Below, one piece after another: positions 18,276 to 28,052 of a stretch of 64,000 nucleotides of DNA. Source of the stretch: Agrococcus jenensis. Its GTDB lineage: Bacteria; Actinomycetota; Actinomycetes; Actinomycetales; Microbacteriaceae. Location: assembly GCF_003752465.1 (NCBI RefSeq), contig NZ_RKHJ01000001.1:310001-374000 (forward strand). The letters are read 5' to 3'. Numbering within the stretch: the stretch's first letter is position 1; each line of letters opens with the position of its first letter. Position numbers and translations under genes: made by a program. A model generated the notes under the pieces. The model was not told the origin of the DNA. It saw only the letters and a list, made by a program, of their open reading frames with translations, and ran no database searches.

Positions 18276-18315
18276 CCCCGCCCCGCCCCTCCTCGCTCCC
18301 TGCATCCCCGCGCCG

Positions 18316-18400
18316 GGTGGTCACCACACGCCGCGTGGCGAGCGTCGAGTGGTCACGACGCGCCGCGTCGCGCCACCCAGCACGGCGTGTCGTGACCACC
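18316..18400. repeat. Large inverted repeat (family C) between the acetyltransferase and the rib operon
   Basis: The arms are GGTGGTCACCACACGCCG (18316-18333) and its near-perfect complement at 18383-18400, with one mismatch in 18 bp. A third, direct half-site (GTGGTCACGACGCGCCG) sits inside at 18348-18364. The element may terminate the trpS-acetyltransferase transcript. No gene is visible between 18276 and 18660. Confidence 0.75.
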
Positions 18401-18454
18401 CGCGCCAGGGGACCGGGTGGATGGGCGGGAATGGGGCGGCGGAGGGGCGAGTTG

Positions 18455-18627
18455 TAGGGTGGCAGTGCAACGTGCCCGGGGTCAGTGCAAGTCTGAACCG
18501 GCGGTGATAGTCCGCGACCCGTGAGTGCTGCTCGAACCCGAGCAGCGCGATCGGCTGAGCTGGTGGAACTCCAGCACCGACGGTGAGAGTCCGGAGGGGA
18601 GGCGCACGTGGGGTCGCTCGCGACCCC
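18455..18627 (+). promoter_or_regulatory. FMN riboswitch (RFN element) of the riboflavin operon, with promoter and expression-platform hairpin
   Basis: The aptamer spans about 18471-18608. P1 is CGTGC paired with GCACG, and the conserved FMN core blocks are present: ACCGGCGGTGATAGTCCGCGA (18497-18517), then TGGTGGAACTCCAG, then ACCGACGGTGAGAGTCCGGA. TAGGGT at 18455-18460 is a good -10, placing the start just before P1. Directly after P1 a perfect 7-bp hairpin (GGGGTCG, loop CTCG, 18610-18627) may be the switching element. The ribD SD (GGAGAGG, about 18648) lies 20 nt later. FMN binding is expected to switch the operon off. Confidence 0.93.
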
Positions 18628-18660
18628 TCGTTCCCCGCGCGCGCTTCGGAGAGGAACGTC

Positions 18661-19676
18661 ATGGCGGGGAACCCGGTCGCAGAGCGCGACGCGATGGCCC
18701 GCGCCCGCGAGCTCGCGGCCCGCGGCCCCCGCGGCGTGAACCCGCAGGTCGGCGCCGTGCTCCTCTCCCCCGACGGCCGCGTCCTCGGCGAGGGCTGGCA
18801 CCGCGGTGCCGGTACGCCGCATGCCGAGGTCGACGCGCTCTCGCGCCTGCGCCCCGAGGAGGCGCGCGGCGCGACCGCCATCGTCACCCTGGAGCCCTGC
18901 AACCACACCGGCCGCACCGGGCCCTGCGCCGAGGCGCTGCTCGCCGCCGGCGTCGCGCGCGTCGTCTACGCGAGCGCCGACCCGGGCGAGGCGTCGAGCG
19001 GCGGCGCAGCCCGGCTCACGTCGGGCGGCGTCGACGTCGACCGCCTCGACGAGGCCGAGGGCGAGGCCCTCATCGCCGACTGGCTCTTCGTGCAGCGCAC
19101 CGGCCGGCCGAGGGTGACGGTCAAGTGGGCGCAGTCGCTCGACGGCCGTGCCGCCGCGGCCGACGGCACCAGCCGCTGGATCACCGGCCCGGAGGCGCGC
19201 GCTCACGTGCACCGCGAGCGCAGCGCGCACGACGCGATCGCGGTCGGCACCGGCACGGTGCTCGCCGACGACCCGCTGCTCACCGCGCGCGTCGACGGCG
19301 AGCCGGACGCGCCGCAGCCCATCCCCGTCGTCTTCGGCACCCGCGAGATCCCGGCCGGCGCCGCCATCCGGCAGCACCCGCGCGGGTACCGCACGGCCGG
19401 CCACGAGCTCGAGCGCGAGCTCTTCGGGCTCGCCGCCGCCGGCCTCCAGACGCTCTACGTCGAGGGCGGACCGACGCTCGCGAGCGCCTTCCTGCGCGCC
19501 GGCCTCGCCGACCGCCTCACCATCTACCTCGCGCCGACGCTCCTCGGAGGTCCGCGCACCGTGCTCGACGACATCGGCGTCGGCACGATCGACGAGCAGC
19601 GGCGCCTCACGGTGACGCGGCTCGAGCAGCTCGGCCGCGACCTCCTGGTCGAGGCCACGACAGGGAAAGAGCACTG

Positions 19677-19677
<1 letters not shown>
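18661..19677 (+). CDS. ribD: Bifunctional riboflavin deaminase/reductase
   Basis: A 338-residue enzyme for the second and third steps of riboflavin synthesis. The N-terminal deaminase has HAEVDAL and the zinc-binding PCNHTGRTGPC. The C-terminal reductase starts near residue 145 (RPRVTVKWAQSLDGRAAA) and has the NADPH-binding VEGGPTLASAFL. Length is slightly under the usual 360. GGAGAGG seven bases upstream decides the ATG at 18661 against upstream in-frame codons inside the riboswitch. It overlaps ribE by one base (TGATG). Confidence 0.95.
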
Positions 19678-20284
<607 letters not shown>

Positions 20285-20288
<4 letters not shown>

Positions 20289-21553
20289 GCATCACCACCA
20301 TCGACGTCGCGCTGCAGGCGCTGCGCGAGCGGAAGCCCGTCATCGTCGTCGACGACGAGGGGCGCGAGAACGAGGGCGACCTCATCATGTCGGCGCAGCT
20401 CGCGACGGCCGAGCAGGTGGCGTTCATGGTGCGCCACACCTCCGGCTACCTGTGCGCGCCGCTCACGGCCGAGCGCGCCGACCTGCTCGAGCTGCCGCTC
20501 ATGGTGCTCGAGAACGAGGATGCGCGGCAGACGGCGTACACGATCACCGTCGACGCCGCCGACCGCGACTCGACCGGCATCTCCGCCGACGACCGCGCGC
20601 ACACCCTGCGCGTGCTCGCGGACCCCGCGTCGACGCCCAGGAGCCTCCGCCGGCCCGGCCACATCGTGCCGCTCCGTGCGGTCGAGGGCGGCGTGCGCGA
20701 GCGCAAGGGCCACACCGAGGCGGCCGTCGAGCTCATGACGCTCGCGGGCCTCGAGCCCGTCGCGGTGATCGGGGAGCTCGTCGAGGACAGCGGCGAGATG
20801 CGCCGGCTGCCCTCGCTCATCGCCTTCGGCGAGGAGCACGACCTGCCCGTCATCACGATCGAGGACCTCGTGGACCACCTCGAGGCCGGCGGGCTGCCGT
20901 CGGCGTGCAAGGGCGCGAACGACGAGTCGGCGCGCGTCTCCTTCGAGGTCGAGACGCACGTGCCGACGCAGTTCGGCACGTTCCGCGTCGCGGCCTACCG
21001 CGACCGCCAGACCGGTGCCGACCACGTCGCGATCATCGCCGGCGACGCGCTCGCCGACGGCGCGCTCGTGCGCGTGCACTCCGAGTGCCTCACGGGCGAG
21101 GCGATCCACTCGCTCAAGTGCGAGTGCGGCCCGCAGCTCGACGCCTCCCTGCAGCAGATCCAGGAGGCGGGCGGCGGCATGGTCGTGTACCTCCGCGGCC
21201 ACGAGGGCCGCGGCATCGGCCTCATCAACAAGCTGCGCGCCTACCGGCTGCAGGAGGACGGGCTCGACACGCTCGACGCCAACCTGGCCCTCGGCCTGCC
21301 CGCGGACGCGCGCGAGTACGGCGCCGCGGCCGGCATCATCCGGCAGCAGGGCGTGCAGTCGATCCGACTGCTGTCGAACAACCCGCTCAAGCAGCAGCAG
21401 CTCGAGCAGCACGGCATCGCCGTCACCGAGCTCGTCCCGCTGCTGGTCGGCGTGGGCGAGTACAACGAGCAGTACCTCGAGGCGAAGCGCGACCGCATGG
21501 GGCACCAGCTCCCGGCCGTGATCGAGGCGTACGACGAACAGGGAGACGACTGA
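20285..21553 (+). CDS. ribBA: Bifunctional DHBP synthase / GTP cyclohydrolase II
   Basis: A 422-residue fusion that supplies both riboflavin precursors. Residues 1-205 are dihydroxybutanone-phosphate synthase (VVDDEGRENEGDLIMSA, RPGHIVPLRA, GHTEAAVEL). Residues about 210-420 are GTP cyclohydrolase II with the zinc cysteines in HSECLTGEAIHSLKCECG and the catalytic YLRGHEGRGIGL. Both domains look intact. It overlaps ribE by 4 bp (ATGA), and ribH follows after 1 bp. Confidence 0.97.
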
Positions 21554-21554
21554 C

Positions 21555-22037
21555 ATGGCTGGAGCAGGAGCGCCCACGGCGGGCGGACTGGACGCGAGCG
21601 GACTGCGGATCGTGGTCGTGCACGGCCGGTGGCACGAGCAGATCGCGGCGGGGCTGCTCGAGGGCGCGCGCCGCGCGCTCGCCGAGATGGGCGCCGACGT
21701 GCTCGAGCTGCCCGTGCCGGGCTCGTTCGAGCTGCCGGTCGTCGCGCAGGCGGCGCTCGAGGCGGGCGCCGACGGCGCGGTGGCGCTCGGCGTCATCATC
21801 CGCGGCGGCACCCCGCACTTCGAGTACGTCTCGCAGGCCGCGACCATGGGCCTGACCGAGGTCGCGGTGCGCACGGGCAAGCCGGTCGGCTTCGGCGTGC
21901 TCACCCTCGACGACGAGCAGCAGGGCATCGACCGGGCCGGCCTGCCCGGCTCGAAGGAGGACAAGGGCCGGGAGGCGGCGGAGGCGGTCGTCGAGGCGGC
22001 GCTCGCCCTGCGGTCGCTGCGCTCGCTCGAGGGCTAG
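21555..22037 (+). CDS. ribH: 6,7-dimethyl-8-ribityllumazine synthase
   Basis: A 160-residue lumazine synthase, last gene of the rib operon. It has RIVVVHGRWHEQI, LPVPGSFELPVVAQ, the catalytic histidine region GVIIRGGTPHFEYV and the GVLTLDDEQQ loop. It joins dihydroxybutanone phosphate to the RibD product in an icosahedral or pentameric shell. No clear terminator follows in the next 60 bp. Confidence 0.96.
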   Translation: MAGAGAPTAGGLDASGLRIVVVHGRWHEQIAAGLLEGARRALAEMGADVLELPVPGSFELPVVAQAALEAGADGAVALGVIIRGGTPHFEYVSQAATMGLTEVAVRTGKPVGFGVLTLDDEQQGIDRAGLPGSKEDKGREAAEAVVEAALALRSLRSLEG

Positions 22038-22209
22038 GCGACGCGCCCGCGCTCGCGGCGTCGAGGGCATGCGGCCGGTCGCTAGGCTGGATCGCCGCCA
22101 ACCGGGACCGATGTCGCTCCCTCGACGGCCGGTGCGCCACGAGCGCGCCGAGCACCCGGGCCCCACACCGGCGACGGGTGCGCGCAGACCTTCCTATCCT
22201 CGGAGCACC

Positions 22210-23577
22210 ATGTCCACCCCCACCACCGCAGCAAAGCCGACGGGCAAGGCCAACACCCCGCGCCGCGTCATCCTCGCGAGCCTCATCGGCACGTCGATCG
22301 AGTTCTACGACTTCTACGCGTACGCGACCGCCGCCGTGCTCGTCTTCCCGGCGCTCTTCTTCCCGGCCGACGACCCGACCGCGCAGCTGCTGTCGTCGTT
22401 CGCGGTGTTCGGCGTCGCCTTCATCGCCCGACCGATCGGCTCGATCCTGTTCGGCCACTTCGGCGACCGGATCGGCCGCAAGGCGACCCTGGTGGCGTCG
22501 CTGCTCACCATGGGCGTCGCGACCGTCCTCATCGGCCTCCTGCCGACCGCGCTCACACCCGGCTGGGAGATCGCGGCGCCGGCGCTGCTCGCGCTGCTGC
22601 GCTTCTCCCAGGGCCTCGGCCTCGGCGGCGAGTGGTCGGGCGCCGCGCTGCTCGCCACCGAGAACGCGCCTGCCGGCAAGCGCGCCATCTGGGGCACCTT
22701 CCCGCAGCTCGGTGCGCCGATCGGCTTCATCCTCGCCAACGTCACCTTCATCATCATCAGCTACACGATGAGCCCCGAGGCGTTCCAGGAGTGGGGCTGG
22801 CGCGTGCCGTTCCTCGCCTCCGCGGTGCTGCTCTTCGTCGGCCTGTGGGTGCGCCTGTCGCTGCTCGAGACCCCCGCGTTCACGCGCGTCGTCGAGCGCA
22901 ACGAGGTCGTGAAGCTGCCCCTCGCCCGGGTGTTCCGCCGCAACGGCGTGCAGCTGCTGCAGGGCACGTTCATCATGCTCGCGACCTACGTGCTCTTCTA
23001 CCTGATGACCGCGTTCACGCTCACCTACGGCACCTCCCCCAGCGACGCGCCGGTGCCGGGGCTCGGCTACGCGCGCATCGACTTCCTGTGGATGCTCATC
23101 GCCGGTGTCGTCTTCTTCGGCGTCTTCACGCTCGTCGCCGGCCCGCTCGCGGAGCGCTTCGGCCGCCGCAAGATGCTCGGCGCGGTCACGCTCGGCATCG
23201 TCGTCTTCGGCCTGCTGTGGGTGCCGCTGTTCTCGTCCGGCTTCGTCGGCACGATGGCCATGCTGGTGCTCGGCTTCTCGCTGATGGGCCTCACGTTCGG
23301 CCCGATGGCGGCGTTCCTGCCGGAGCTCTTCCCGAGCAACGTGCGCTACACCGGCTCGGCGATCGCGTACAACTTCTCGTCGATCCTCGGCGCGGCGCTC
23401 GCGCCGTTCATCGCCGTGGCGCTGTGGCGCGCCGCGGGTGGCTCGACGCTGCTCGTGGGCCTCTACCTCGCGGCGGCCGGCGCGATCACCTTCGTCGCGC
23501 TGCTGCTGACGAAGGAGACGCGCGACCAGGAGTACGTCGAGAACAGCTCGGTCGTGATCGCGGCCGAGGAGCCGTGA
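22210..23577 (+). CDS. MHS-family MFS transporter (metabolite:H+ symporter)
   Basis: A 455-residue, 12-helix transporter. The first loop motif is GHFGDRIGRKATL, IGTSIEFYDFYAYATAAVLVFP is typical for the ShiA/ProP/KgtP subfamily, and the matching second-half loop is AERFGRRKM. The substrate (organic acid, shikimate or osmolyte type) is not told by sequence. The ATG at 22210 starts the basic N-terminus. TATCCT ends 9 nt before it. A TAGGCT further up at 22083 could be another promoter. A strong hairpin follows at 23600. Confidence 0.85.
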   Translation: MSTPTTAAKPTGKANTPRRVILASLIGTSIEFYDFYAYATAAVLVFPALFFPADDPTAQLLSSFAVFGVAFIARPIGSILFGHFGDRIGRKATLVASLLTMGVATVLIGLLPTALTPGWEIAAPALLALLRFSQGLGLGGEWSGAALLATENAPAGKRAIWGTFPQLGAPIGFILANVTFIIISYTMSPEAFQEWGWRVPFLASAVLLFVGLWVRLSLLETPAFTRVVERNEVVKLPLARVFRRNGVQLLQGTFIMLATYVLFYLMTAFTLTYGTSPSDAPVPGLGYARIDFLWMLIAGVVFFGVFTLVAGPLAERFGRRKMLGAVTLGIVVFGLLWVPLFSSGFVGTMAMLVLGFSLMGLTFGPMAAFLPELFPSNVRYTGSAIAYNFSSILGAALAPFIAVALWRAAGGSTLLVGLYLAAAGAITFVALLLTKETRDQEYVENSSVVIAAEEP

Positions 23578-23599
23578 TCGACGCTCGCTGACCGACGTC

Positions 23600-23625
23600 G
23601 GGGCCGCGCCGCTGGGCGCGGCCCC
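23600..23625 (+). terminator. Hairpin between the MHS transporter and surE
   Basis: Perfect 11-bp stem GGGGCCGCGCC with a GCTG loop, 23 bp after the transporter stop. It sits between convergent genes and may serve both. Confidence 0.75.
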
Positions 23626-23627
23626 GC

Positions 23628-23670
23628 TGTCGTCTCAGCGCGGTGTCGTCTCAGCGCGGTGTCGTCTCAG
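23628..23670. repeat. Short tandem repeat (16 bp, 2.7 copies) across the surE stop
   Basis: TGTCGTCTCAGCGCGG starts at 23628 and 23644, and a partial copy at 23660. The surE stop codon (complement of TCA at 23651) lies in the middle copy, so slippage here could change the C-terminus by a few residues. Confidence 0.85.
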
Positions 23671-24424
23671 CCCCCGAGGCCGCGAGCGCCCGCACGGCCG
23701 TCACGGTCGCGACGCCGGCGGCGAGCCGCTCCATGTCGGTGCCGGGCGCGGATGCCGCGGCATGCTGCCGGATCGAGAGGCGCACCTCGTCGCCGTCGAT
23801 CTCGGTCATCGTGGTCTGCACGATGCCGAACGGGGCGAGCGGCGCGGTCGTGAGCTCGACCGCCTCGGCGTCGGCGACGTCCGGGACGTTGAGGTTGTGC
23901 ACCGCACCCGCGGGCGCGTCGAGGAGCGCCGGCAGCGCACGGGCGGTCAGCGCCGCCGCCGTCTCCCAGTGCTCGCCACCTCCCTCGCGCAGCCCCACGT
24001 CGAGCGACACCGCGAGCGCGCGGACGCCGCCCTGCCCCGCGGTGAGCGCCGCACCGACCGTGCCGGAGTGCAGGATGGCCGTGCCGACGTTGGCGCCCCG
24101 GTTGATGCCGCTCAGCACGACGTCGGGCACCGGCCCGAACGAGCCGTGCAGCGCGAGCAGCACGATGAGCGCGGGCGCCGCGTGCACCGCGTAGGCCTGG
24201 CCCTCGTGCCCGGGGATCGTGCGGCGCTCCGAGCGCACCGTGCCCTTGCCGCCGGCGGCCGTCACCGCCGTGCCCTGGGTGGCGATGATCGACGCGCTCG
24301 CGCCCGAGTGCTCGTGGGCGGGCGCCGCGATCACCACCTCGAGCCCCGCATCGGCCGCCGCGCGCGCGAGCGCGGCGAGGCCCGGCGAGTCGATGCCGTC
24401 GTCGTTCGTGATGAGTGCCCGCAT
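23651..24424 (-). CDS. surE: 5'/3'-nucleotidase SurE
   Basis: A 257-residue survival protein that removes phosphate from nucleoside monophosphates and related substrates. The metal-binding NDDGIDSPGL is at the N-terminus, followed by VIAAPAHEHSGASASI and the strongly conserved SGINRGANVGTAILHSGTVGAA. It starts by a TGATG overlap with the preceding kinase gene, so both are on one mRNA. The extreme C-terminus is encoded by a 16-bp tandem repeat. Confidence 0.92.
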   Translation of the reverse strand: MRALITNDDGIDSPGLAALARAAADAGLEVVIAAPAHEHSGASASIIATQGTAVTAAGGKGTVRSERRTIPGHEGQAYAVHAAPALIVLLALHGSFGPVPDVVLSGINRGANVGTAILHSGTVGAALTAGQGGVRALAVSLDVGLREGGGEHWETAAALTARALPALLDAPAGAVHNLNVPDVADAEAVELTTAPLAPFGIVQTTMTEIDGDEVRLSIRQHAAASAPGTDMERLAAGVATVTAVRALAASGAETTPR

Positions 24425-25353
24425 CAGTCGTCCTCCTCGATGTCGTCCAGCTGCACCTGCTCCGCGATCGCGCGGATCGCCTCGGCCTCGCCCGTGCCGA
24501 GCCCGCGACGGGTCGCGTTGACCGCCCCCGCCGCCGCGCCCATCCGGATCGCCGCGTCGTGCGCGCCGCCGCCGGCGAGCACCGACGCGACGCCCGCGGC
24601 GTACGAGTCGCCCGCGCCGCGCGTCTCGACCGGCTCGAGCTGCGGCGCCGACACGCGCCACGCGCCGTCGTCGCCGACCACGACGGAGCCGGCGTCCGCG
24701 CGCGTCACCGCGACCAGGCCGATGCCCGACTCGTGCAGCTCGCGCGCCGCCGCGACGAGCTGCGCCTCGTCGTCGCCGTCCTCGACGCGGCCGTCGGCGA
24801 CGAGCTCCTCGTGGCTGACCTTGAGCACGTCGACGCCGCCCTCGAGCGCCGCCTCCAGCCGGGGACCGGCGAGGTCGACGAGCACGGGCCTCCCGAGCGC
24901 GCGCACGTCGCTCGCGAGGCGGCGGTAGACGTCGTGCTCGAGCACGTCGTCGCCGTCGGGGCCGGAGAGGACGACGAGGTCGGCGCGCGCCGCCTCGCGG
25001 AGCGTCGCCGAGTAGAGGTCGTCGAGCGCGTGGCGCTCGAGGACCTCGCCGTCCTCCTCGACGACCGCGATCCGCTCGCCGCCGCGGCGGTCGTGGACGT
25101 ACGCCGGGCTGATGCCCTCGCGCTCGATCGCGACGACCTCGAAGCCCTCGTCGTCGAGCAGGTGCCGGACGACGCCGCCCACCTCGCCCGTCACCGAGCA
25201 CGTCAGCACCACGTCGAGGCCGAGCGCCGTCAGCATCCGCGCCTGCCAGACGCCCTGGCCGCCGACGTGCACGTGGACGTCCGCCTCTCCGCGGAGGTCC
25301 TCGATCGTGACGGTGAGCGTCGGAGCGGGGGCGAAGATCAGCACGCGAGCCAT
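24424..25353 (-). CDS. PfkB-family sugar kinase (1-phosphofructokinase-like)
   Basis: A 309-residue ribokinase-fold enzyme. It starts VLIFAPAPTLTVTIE and ends with the ATP-site motif ETRGAGDSYAAGVAS, where the aspartate is the catalytic base. The N-terminal substrate signature reads HVHVGGQGVWQARML in place of the usual GGKG.N.A, so the sugar specificity is uncertain. TAGGGT 7 nt before the ATG suggests its own leaderless promoter. It is translationally coupled to surE, which fits a salvage or phosphate-handling pair, but that is inference. Confidence 0.8.
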   Translation of the reverse strand: MARVLIFAPAPTLTVTIEDLRGEADVHVHVGGQGVWQARMLTALGLDVVLTCSVTGEVGGVVRHLLDDEGFEVVAIEREGISPAYVHDRRGGERIAVVEEDGEVLERHALDDLYSATLREAARADLVVLSGPDGDDVLEHDVYRRLASDVRALGRPVLVDLAGPRLEAALEGGVDVLKVSHEELVADGRVEDGDDEAQLVAAARELHESGIGLVAVTRADAGSVVVGDDGAWRVSAPQLEPVETRGAGDSYAAGVASVLAGGGAHDAAIRMGAAAGAVNATRRGLGTGEAEAIRAIAEQVQLDDIEEDD

Positions 25354-25401
25354 GCCCGCAACCCTAGGGAGCGAGCCTGGACGCGTCCGGAGCGGGGCGG
25401 C

Positions 25402-26226
25402 TCAGCGGAGGAAGAGCGCCTTCAGTCGCGCGGTCGTGAACCAGAGCCCGAAGACGATCATGACCGCGAAGTAGAGCAGGTGCAGCAGGATCGAGGGCTG
25501 GATGAGGCCCGTCGTGAGCTGCCGCACCATGTCGACGCCGTGCCACAGCGGCATCGCCTGGATGATCCACTGCACGCCCTGCGGGTAGACCTCGATGGGG
25601 AAGAACGTGGCCGAGAGCAGGAACATCGGCATCATCACGAAGTAGACGTAGTCGAGGTGCTGGAACGTCTTCATGTAGCTCGTCACCGCCATGCCGAACG
25701 AGGCGAAGCCGAACGCGATGATGAGCGCGGCCGGGATCGCGAGCACGGCCGTCCACGACAGGTTGAGCCCCATGAGCGTCGTCACGAGCATGAACCCGCA
25801 CGCGTACAGCAGCCCGCGGAACAGCGCGAGCAGGATCTCGCCGAGCGCGACGTCGAGCGGGCCGAGCGACGTCGAGAGCATCTGCTGGTAGAGCTTCGCG
25901 AAGTTCATCTTGAAGAAGACGTTCATCGTGGAGTCGTAGACCGCGCCGTTCATGGCGCTCACGGCCATGAGCGCGGGCGCGATGTACGCCGCGTAGGGCA
26001 CGTCGACGCCGTAGAAGTCGACGGTGCCGATGAGCGCGCCTAAGCCGATGCCCATCGACAGCAGGTAGAAGACGGGCTCGAAGAAGCCGGTGACGACGAT
26101 GAGCCAGTTGTTGCGCGCGATCACCTGCAGCCCGCGGGCCACGACGGAGCGGGTGTTGCCGGCGTAGAGGCCGCGCAGCGGGCCGCGGATGGCGGGCGCT
26201 GGCGCCTCGAGCAGCTGCTCGGTCAC
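25402..26226 (-). CDS. ABC-2 type exporter permease (second of two)
   Basis: A 274-residue membrane protein with about six helices and the ABC-2 hallmark PMFLLSATFFPIEVYPQGVQWI near residue 200. It follows the upstream permease with a 4-bp overlap (GTGA). With its neighbour and the ATPase it forms a heteromeric drug- or lipid-export transporter of the DrrAB/NodIJ kind. The closing helices and the basic end (TTARLKALFLR) are intact. Confidence 0.85.
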   Translation of the reverse strand: MTEQLLEAPAPAIRGPLRGLYAGNTRSVVARGLQVIARNNWLIVVTGFFEPVFYLLSMGIGLGALIGTVDFYGVDVPYAAYIAPALMAVSAMNGAVYDSTMNVFFKMNFAKLYQQMLSTSLGPLDVALGEILLALFRGLLYACGFMLVTTLMGLNLSWTAVLAIPAALIIAFGFASFGMAVTSYMKTFQHLDYVYFVMMPMFLLSATFFPIEVYPQGVQWIIQAMPLWHGVDMVRQLTTGLIQPSILLHLLYFAVMIVFGLWFTTARLKALFLR

Positions 26227-27080
26227 TTGTCGAGCCTCTTTCGGAAGGTGCGGATGGAGAGCGCACACGTGACGGCCGCGAGCAGCACGAGGTAGCCGAC
26301 GTGCACGAGCAGCATCACGGCGGGCAGCGGCGCGCCGTAGAGCGCGGCGCGGCCGAGCTCGGCCGCGTGCCAGAGCGGCGAGATCCAGCCGATCCACTGC
26401 AGGAACGCCGGCAGCGTCTCGAGCGGGAAGTAGGTGCCCGAGAAGAGCGTGAGCGGCACGACGACGAACCGCTCGATGAACGACAGCTGCCCGCGATCCT
26501 CCGTCTGCGTCGAGACCCACGACATCACGGCGAAGCCGACGGCCGTCGCCATCAGCAGGCCGATCGGCAGGAGCAGCAGCGCGCCGAGCGGGTCGCCGAT
26601 GCCGAAGAGCATCATCACGAGCACGAAGGCGACGAGCGAGACGAGCACCCGCACGAGCACAGCCACCTGGAACCCCAGCACGATGTGGGCGGGACCGATG
26701 GGCGTGCCGTTCATGGCGAAGAACATCGGGAACCACTTGAAGCCGCCGAAGACGCCGTAGGTGTTCTCCTGCGACGACGTCTGCATCGCGCCGGCCATCG
26801 CGAGCGCGGGGGCGAGGAACACGAGGTAGGGCACGCCGTCGACGCCCTGCGACCCCTGGTTCGCGTCGACGAGCAGGCCGAGCCCCACGCCGAGGCCGAT
26901 GAGGAAGAGGAACGGCGATCCGAGGCCGATGATCACCGCGGAGGCGACGTACGACCGCATGGCGCGGATGCGGTGCTCGGCGACGAACCACCACCCCCAC
27001 GCGCGCGACGATCGCGCGACGGCGGCGTGGTCGACCCGCCCGGCCGCAGCCAGGCCGCCATCGACGACGGTGCCGCTCAT
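26223..27080 (-). CDS. ABC-2 type exporter permease (first of two)
   Basis: A 285-residue protein with a 40-residue cytoplasmic lead, six membrane segments and the ABC-2 motif FSGTYFPLETLPAFLQWIGWISPLWHAAEL. It starts by an ATGA overlap with the ATPase gene. It is similar in build to the next permease, so the pair probably arose by duplication and forms a heterodimer. Confidence 0.85.
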   Translation of the reverse strand: MSGTVVDGGLAAAGRVDHAAVARSSRAWGWWFVAEHRIRAMRSYVASAVIIGLGSPFLFLIGLGVGLGLLVDANQGSQGVDGVPYLVFLAPALAMAGAMQTSSQENTYGVFGGFKWFPMFFAMNGTPIGPAHIVLGFQVAVLVRVLVSLVAFVLVMMLFGIGDPLGALLLLPIGLLMATAVGFAVMSWVSTQTEDRGQLSFIERFVVVPLTLFSGTYFPLETLPAFLQWIGWISPLWHAAELGRAALYGAPLPAVMLLVHVGYLVLLAAVTCALSIRTFRKRLDK

Positions 27081-28003
27081 TCGACCAGCGACCGTCCGGT
27101 GAGGCGCAGGAAGACGTCCTCGAGGCTCGAGCGGCGCACGAGGCTCGTGACCGGCTGCAGGCCGCGGGCGTGCACGGCCGCCATCGCGGCCTCGCCGTCG
27201 TCGTCGTAGACGAGCACGCGGTCGGGCAGCACCTCGATGCGCGAGCCGATGCCCTCGATGCGCTCCGCGGCCTCGGCGTTGCGGCTCGAGCCGAAGCGGA
27301 CCTCGAGCACCTCGCGCGTGGAGTACTGCCGGATGAGCGACGACGGGCTGCCCTCCGCGACGATCGCGCCCTTGTCGACCACGACGAGCCGGTCGCACAG
27401 CTGCTCGGCCTCGTCCATGTAGTGCGTGGTGAGCACGAGCGTCGTGCCCTCCTCCTTCAGCCGGAAGAGACGGTCCCACAGCACATGCCTGGCCTGCGGG
27501 TCGAGCCCCGTCGTCGGCTCGTCGAGCAGCATCGCCTTCGGGCTGTTGATGAGGCCGCGCGCGATGGTCAGGCGGCGCTTCATGCCGCCGGAGAGCCCGT
27601 CGACGCGGGCCTTGCGCTTCTCGGTGAGCTGCGCGAACTCGAGCAGCTCCTCGGCCCGGCGCTTCACATAGGGCAACGGCAGCCCGAAGTAGCGGCCGTA
27701 GACGATGAGGTTGTCGACCACCCGCAGCTCCTCGTCGAGCTGGTCGGCCTGCGGCACGATGCCGAGCTGCGCGCGGATCTCGGGACCGTGGCTCTCGGGG
27801 TCGAAGCCGAGCACCTGCAGGTCGCCGGACGTCCTGGTCGACGTGGCCGCGATCATCCGCATCGTGGTCGACTTGCCGGCGCCGTTGGGGCCGAGGAACC
27901 CGAAGGCCTCGCCCGCCTCGATCGCGAAGTCGATGCCGTCGACAGCGGTGAAGTCGCCGTACTCCTTGCGCAGGCCCTTGGCCTCGATCACTGGTGCTGG
28001 CAC
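27077..28003 (-). CDS. ABC exporter ATP-binding protein (DrrA/NodI type)
   Basis: A 308-residue ATPase with Walker A GPNGAGKST, Q-loop VPQADQLDEELRV, signature LSGGMKRRLTIARGL, Walker B AMLLDEPTTGLDPQ and the switch histidine in TTHYMDEAEQL. A 70-residue C-terminal accessory domain ends RSSLEDVFLRLTGRSL, typical of the DrrA group. GTG 28003 is chosen because TAGCGT lies 8 nt upstream. The gene is divergent from a small HTH gene with palindromic operators in between, and heads the three-gene operon. Confidence 0.9.
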   Translation of the reverse strand: MPAPVIEAKGLRKEYGDFTAVDGIDFAIEAGEAFGFLGPNGAGKSTTMRMIAATSTRTSGDLQVLGFDPESHGPEIRAQLGIVPQADQLDEELRVVDNLIVYGRYFGLPLPYVKRRAEELLEFAQLTEKRKARVDGLSGGMKRRLTIARGLINSPKAMLLDEPTTGLDPQARHVLWDRLFRLKEEGTTLVLTTHYMDEAEQLCDRLVVVDKGAIVAEGSPSSLIRQYSTREVLEVRFGSSRNAEAAERIEGIGSRIEVLPDRVLVYDDDGEAAMAAVHARGLQPVTSLVRRSSLEDVFLRLTGRSLVE

Positions 28004-28052
28004 GAGACCCAACGCTAGACCGTGCCGCCCACGCGCGGCATCCTGCGTCCTC

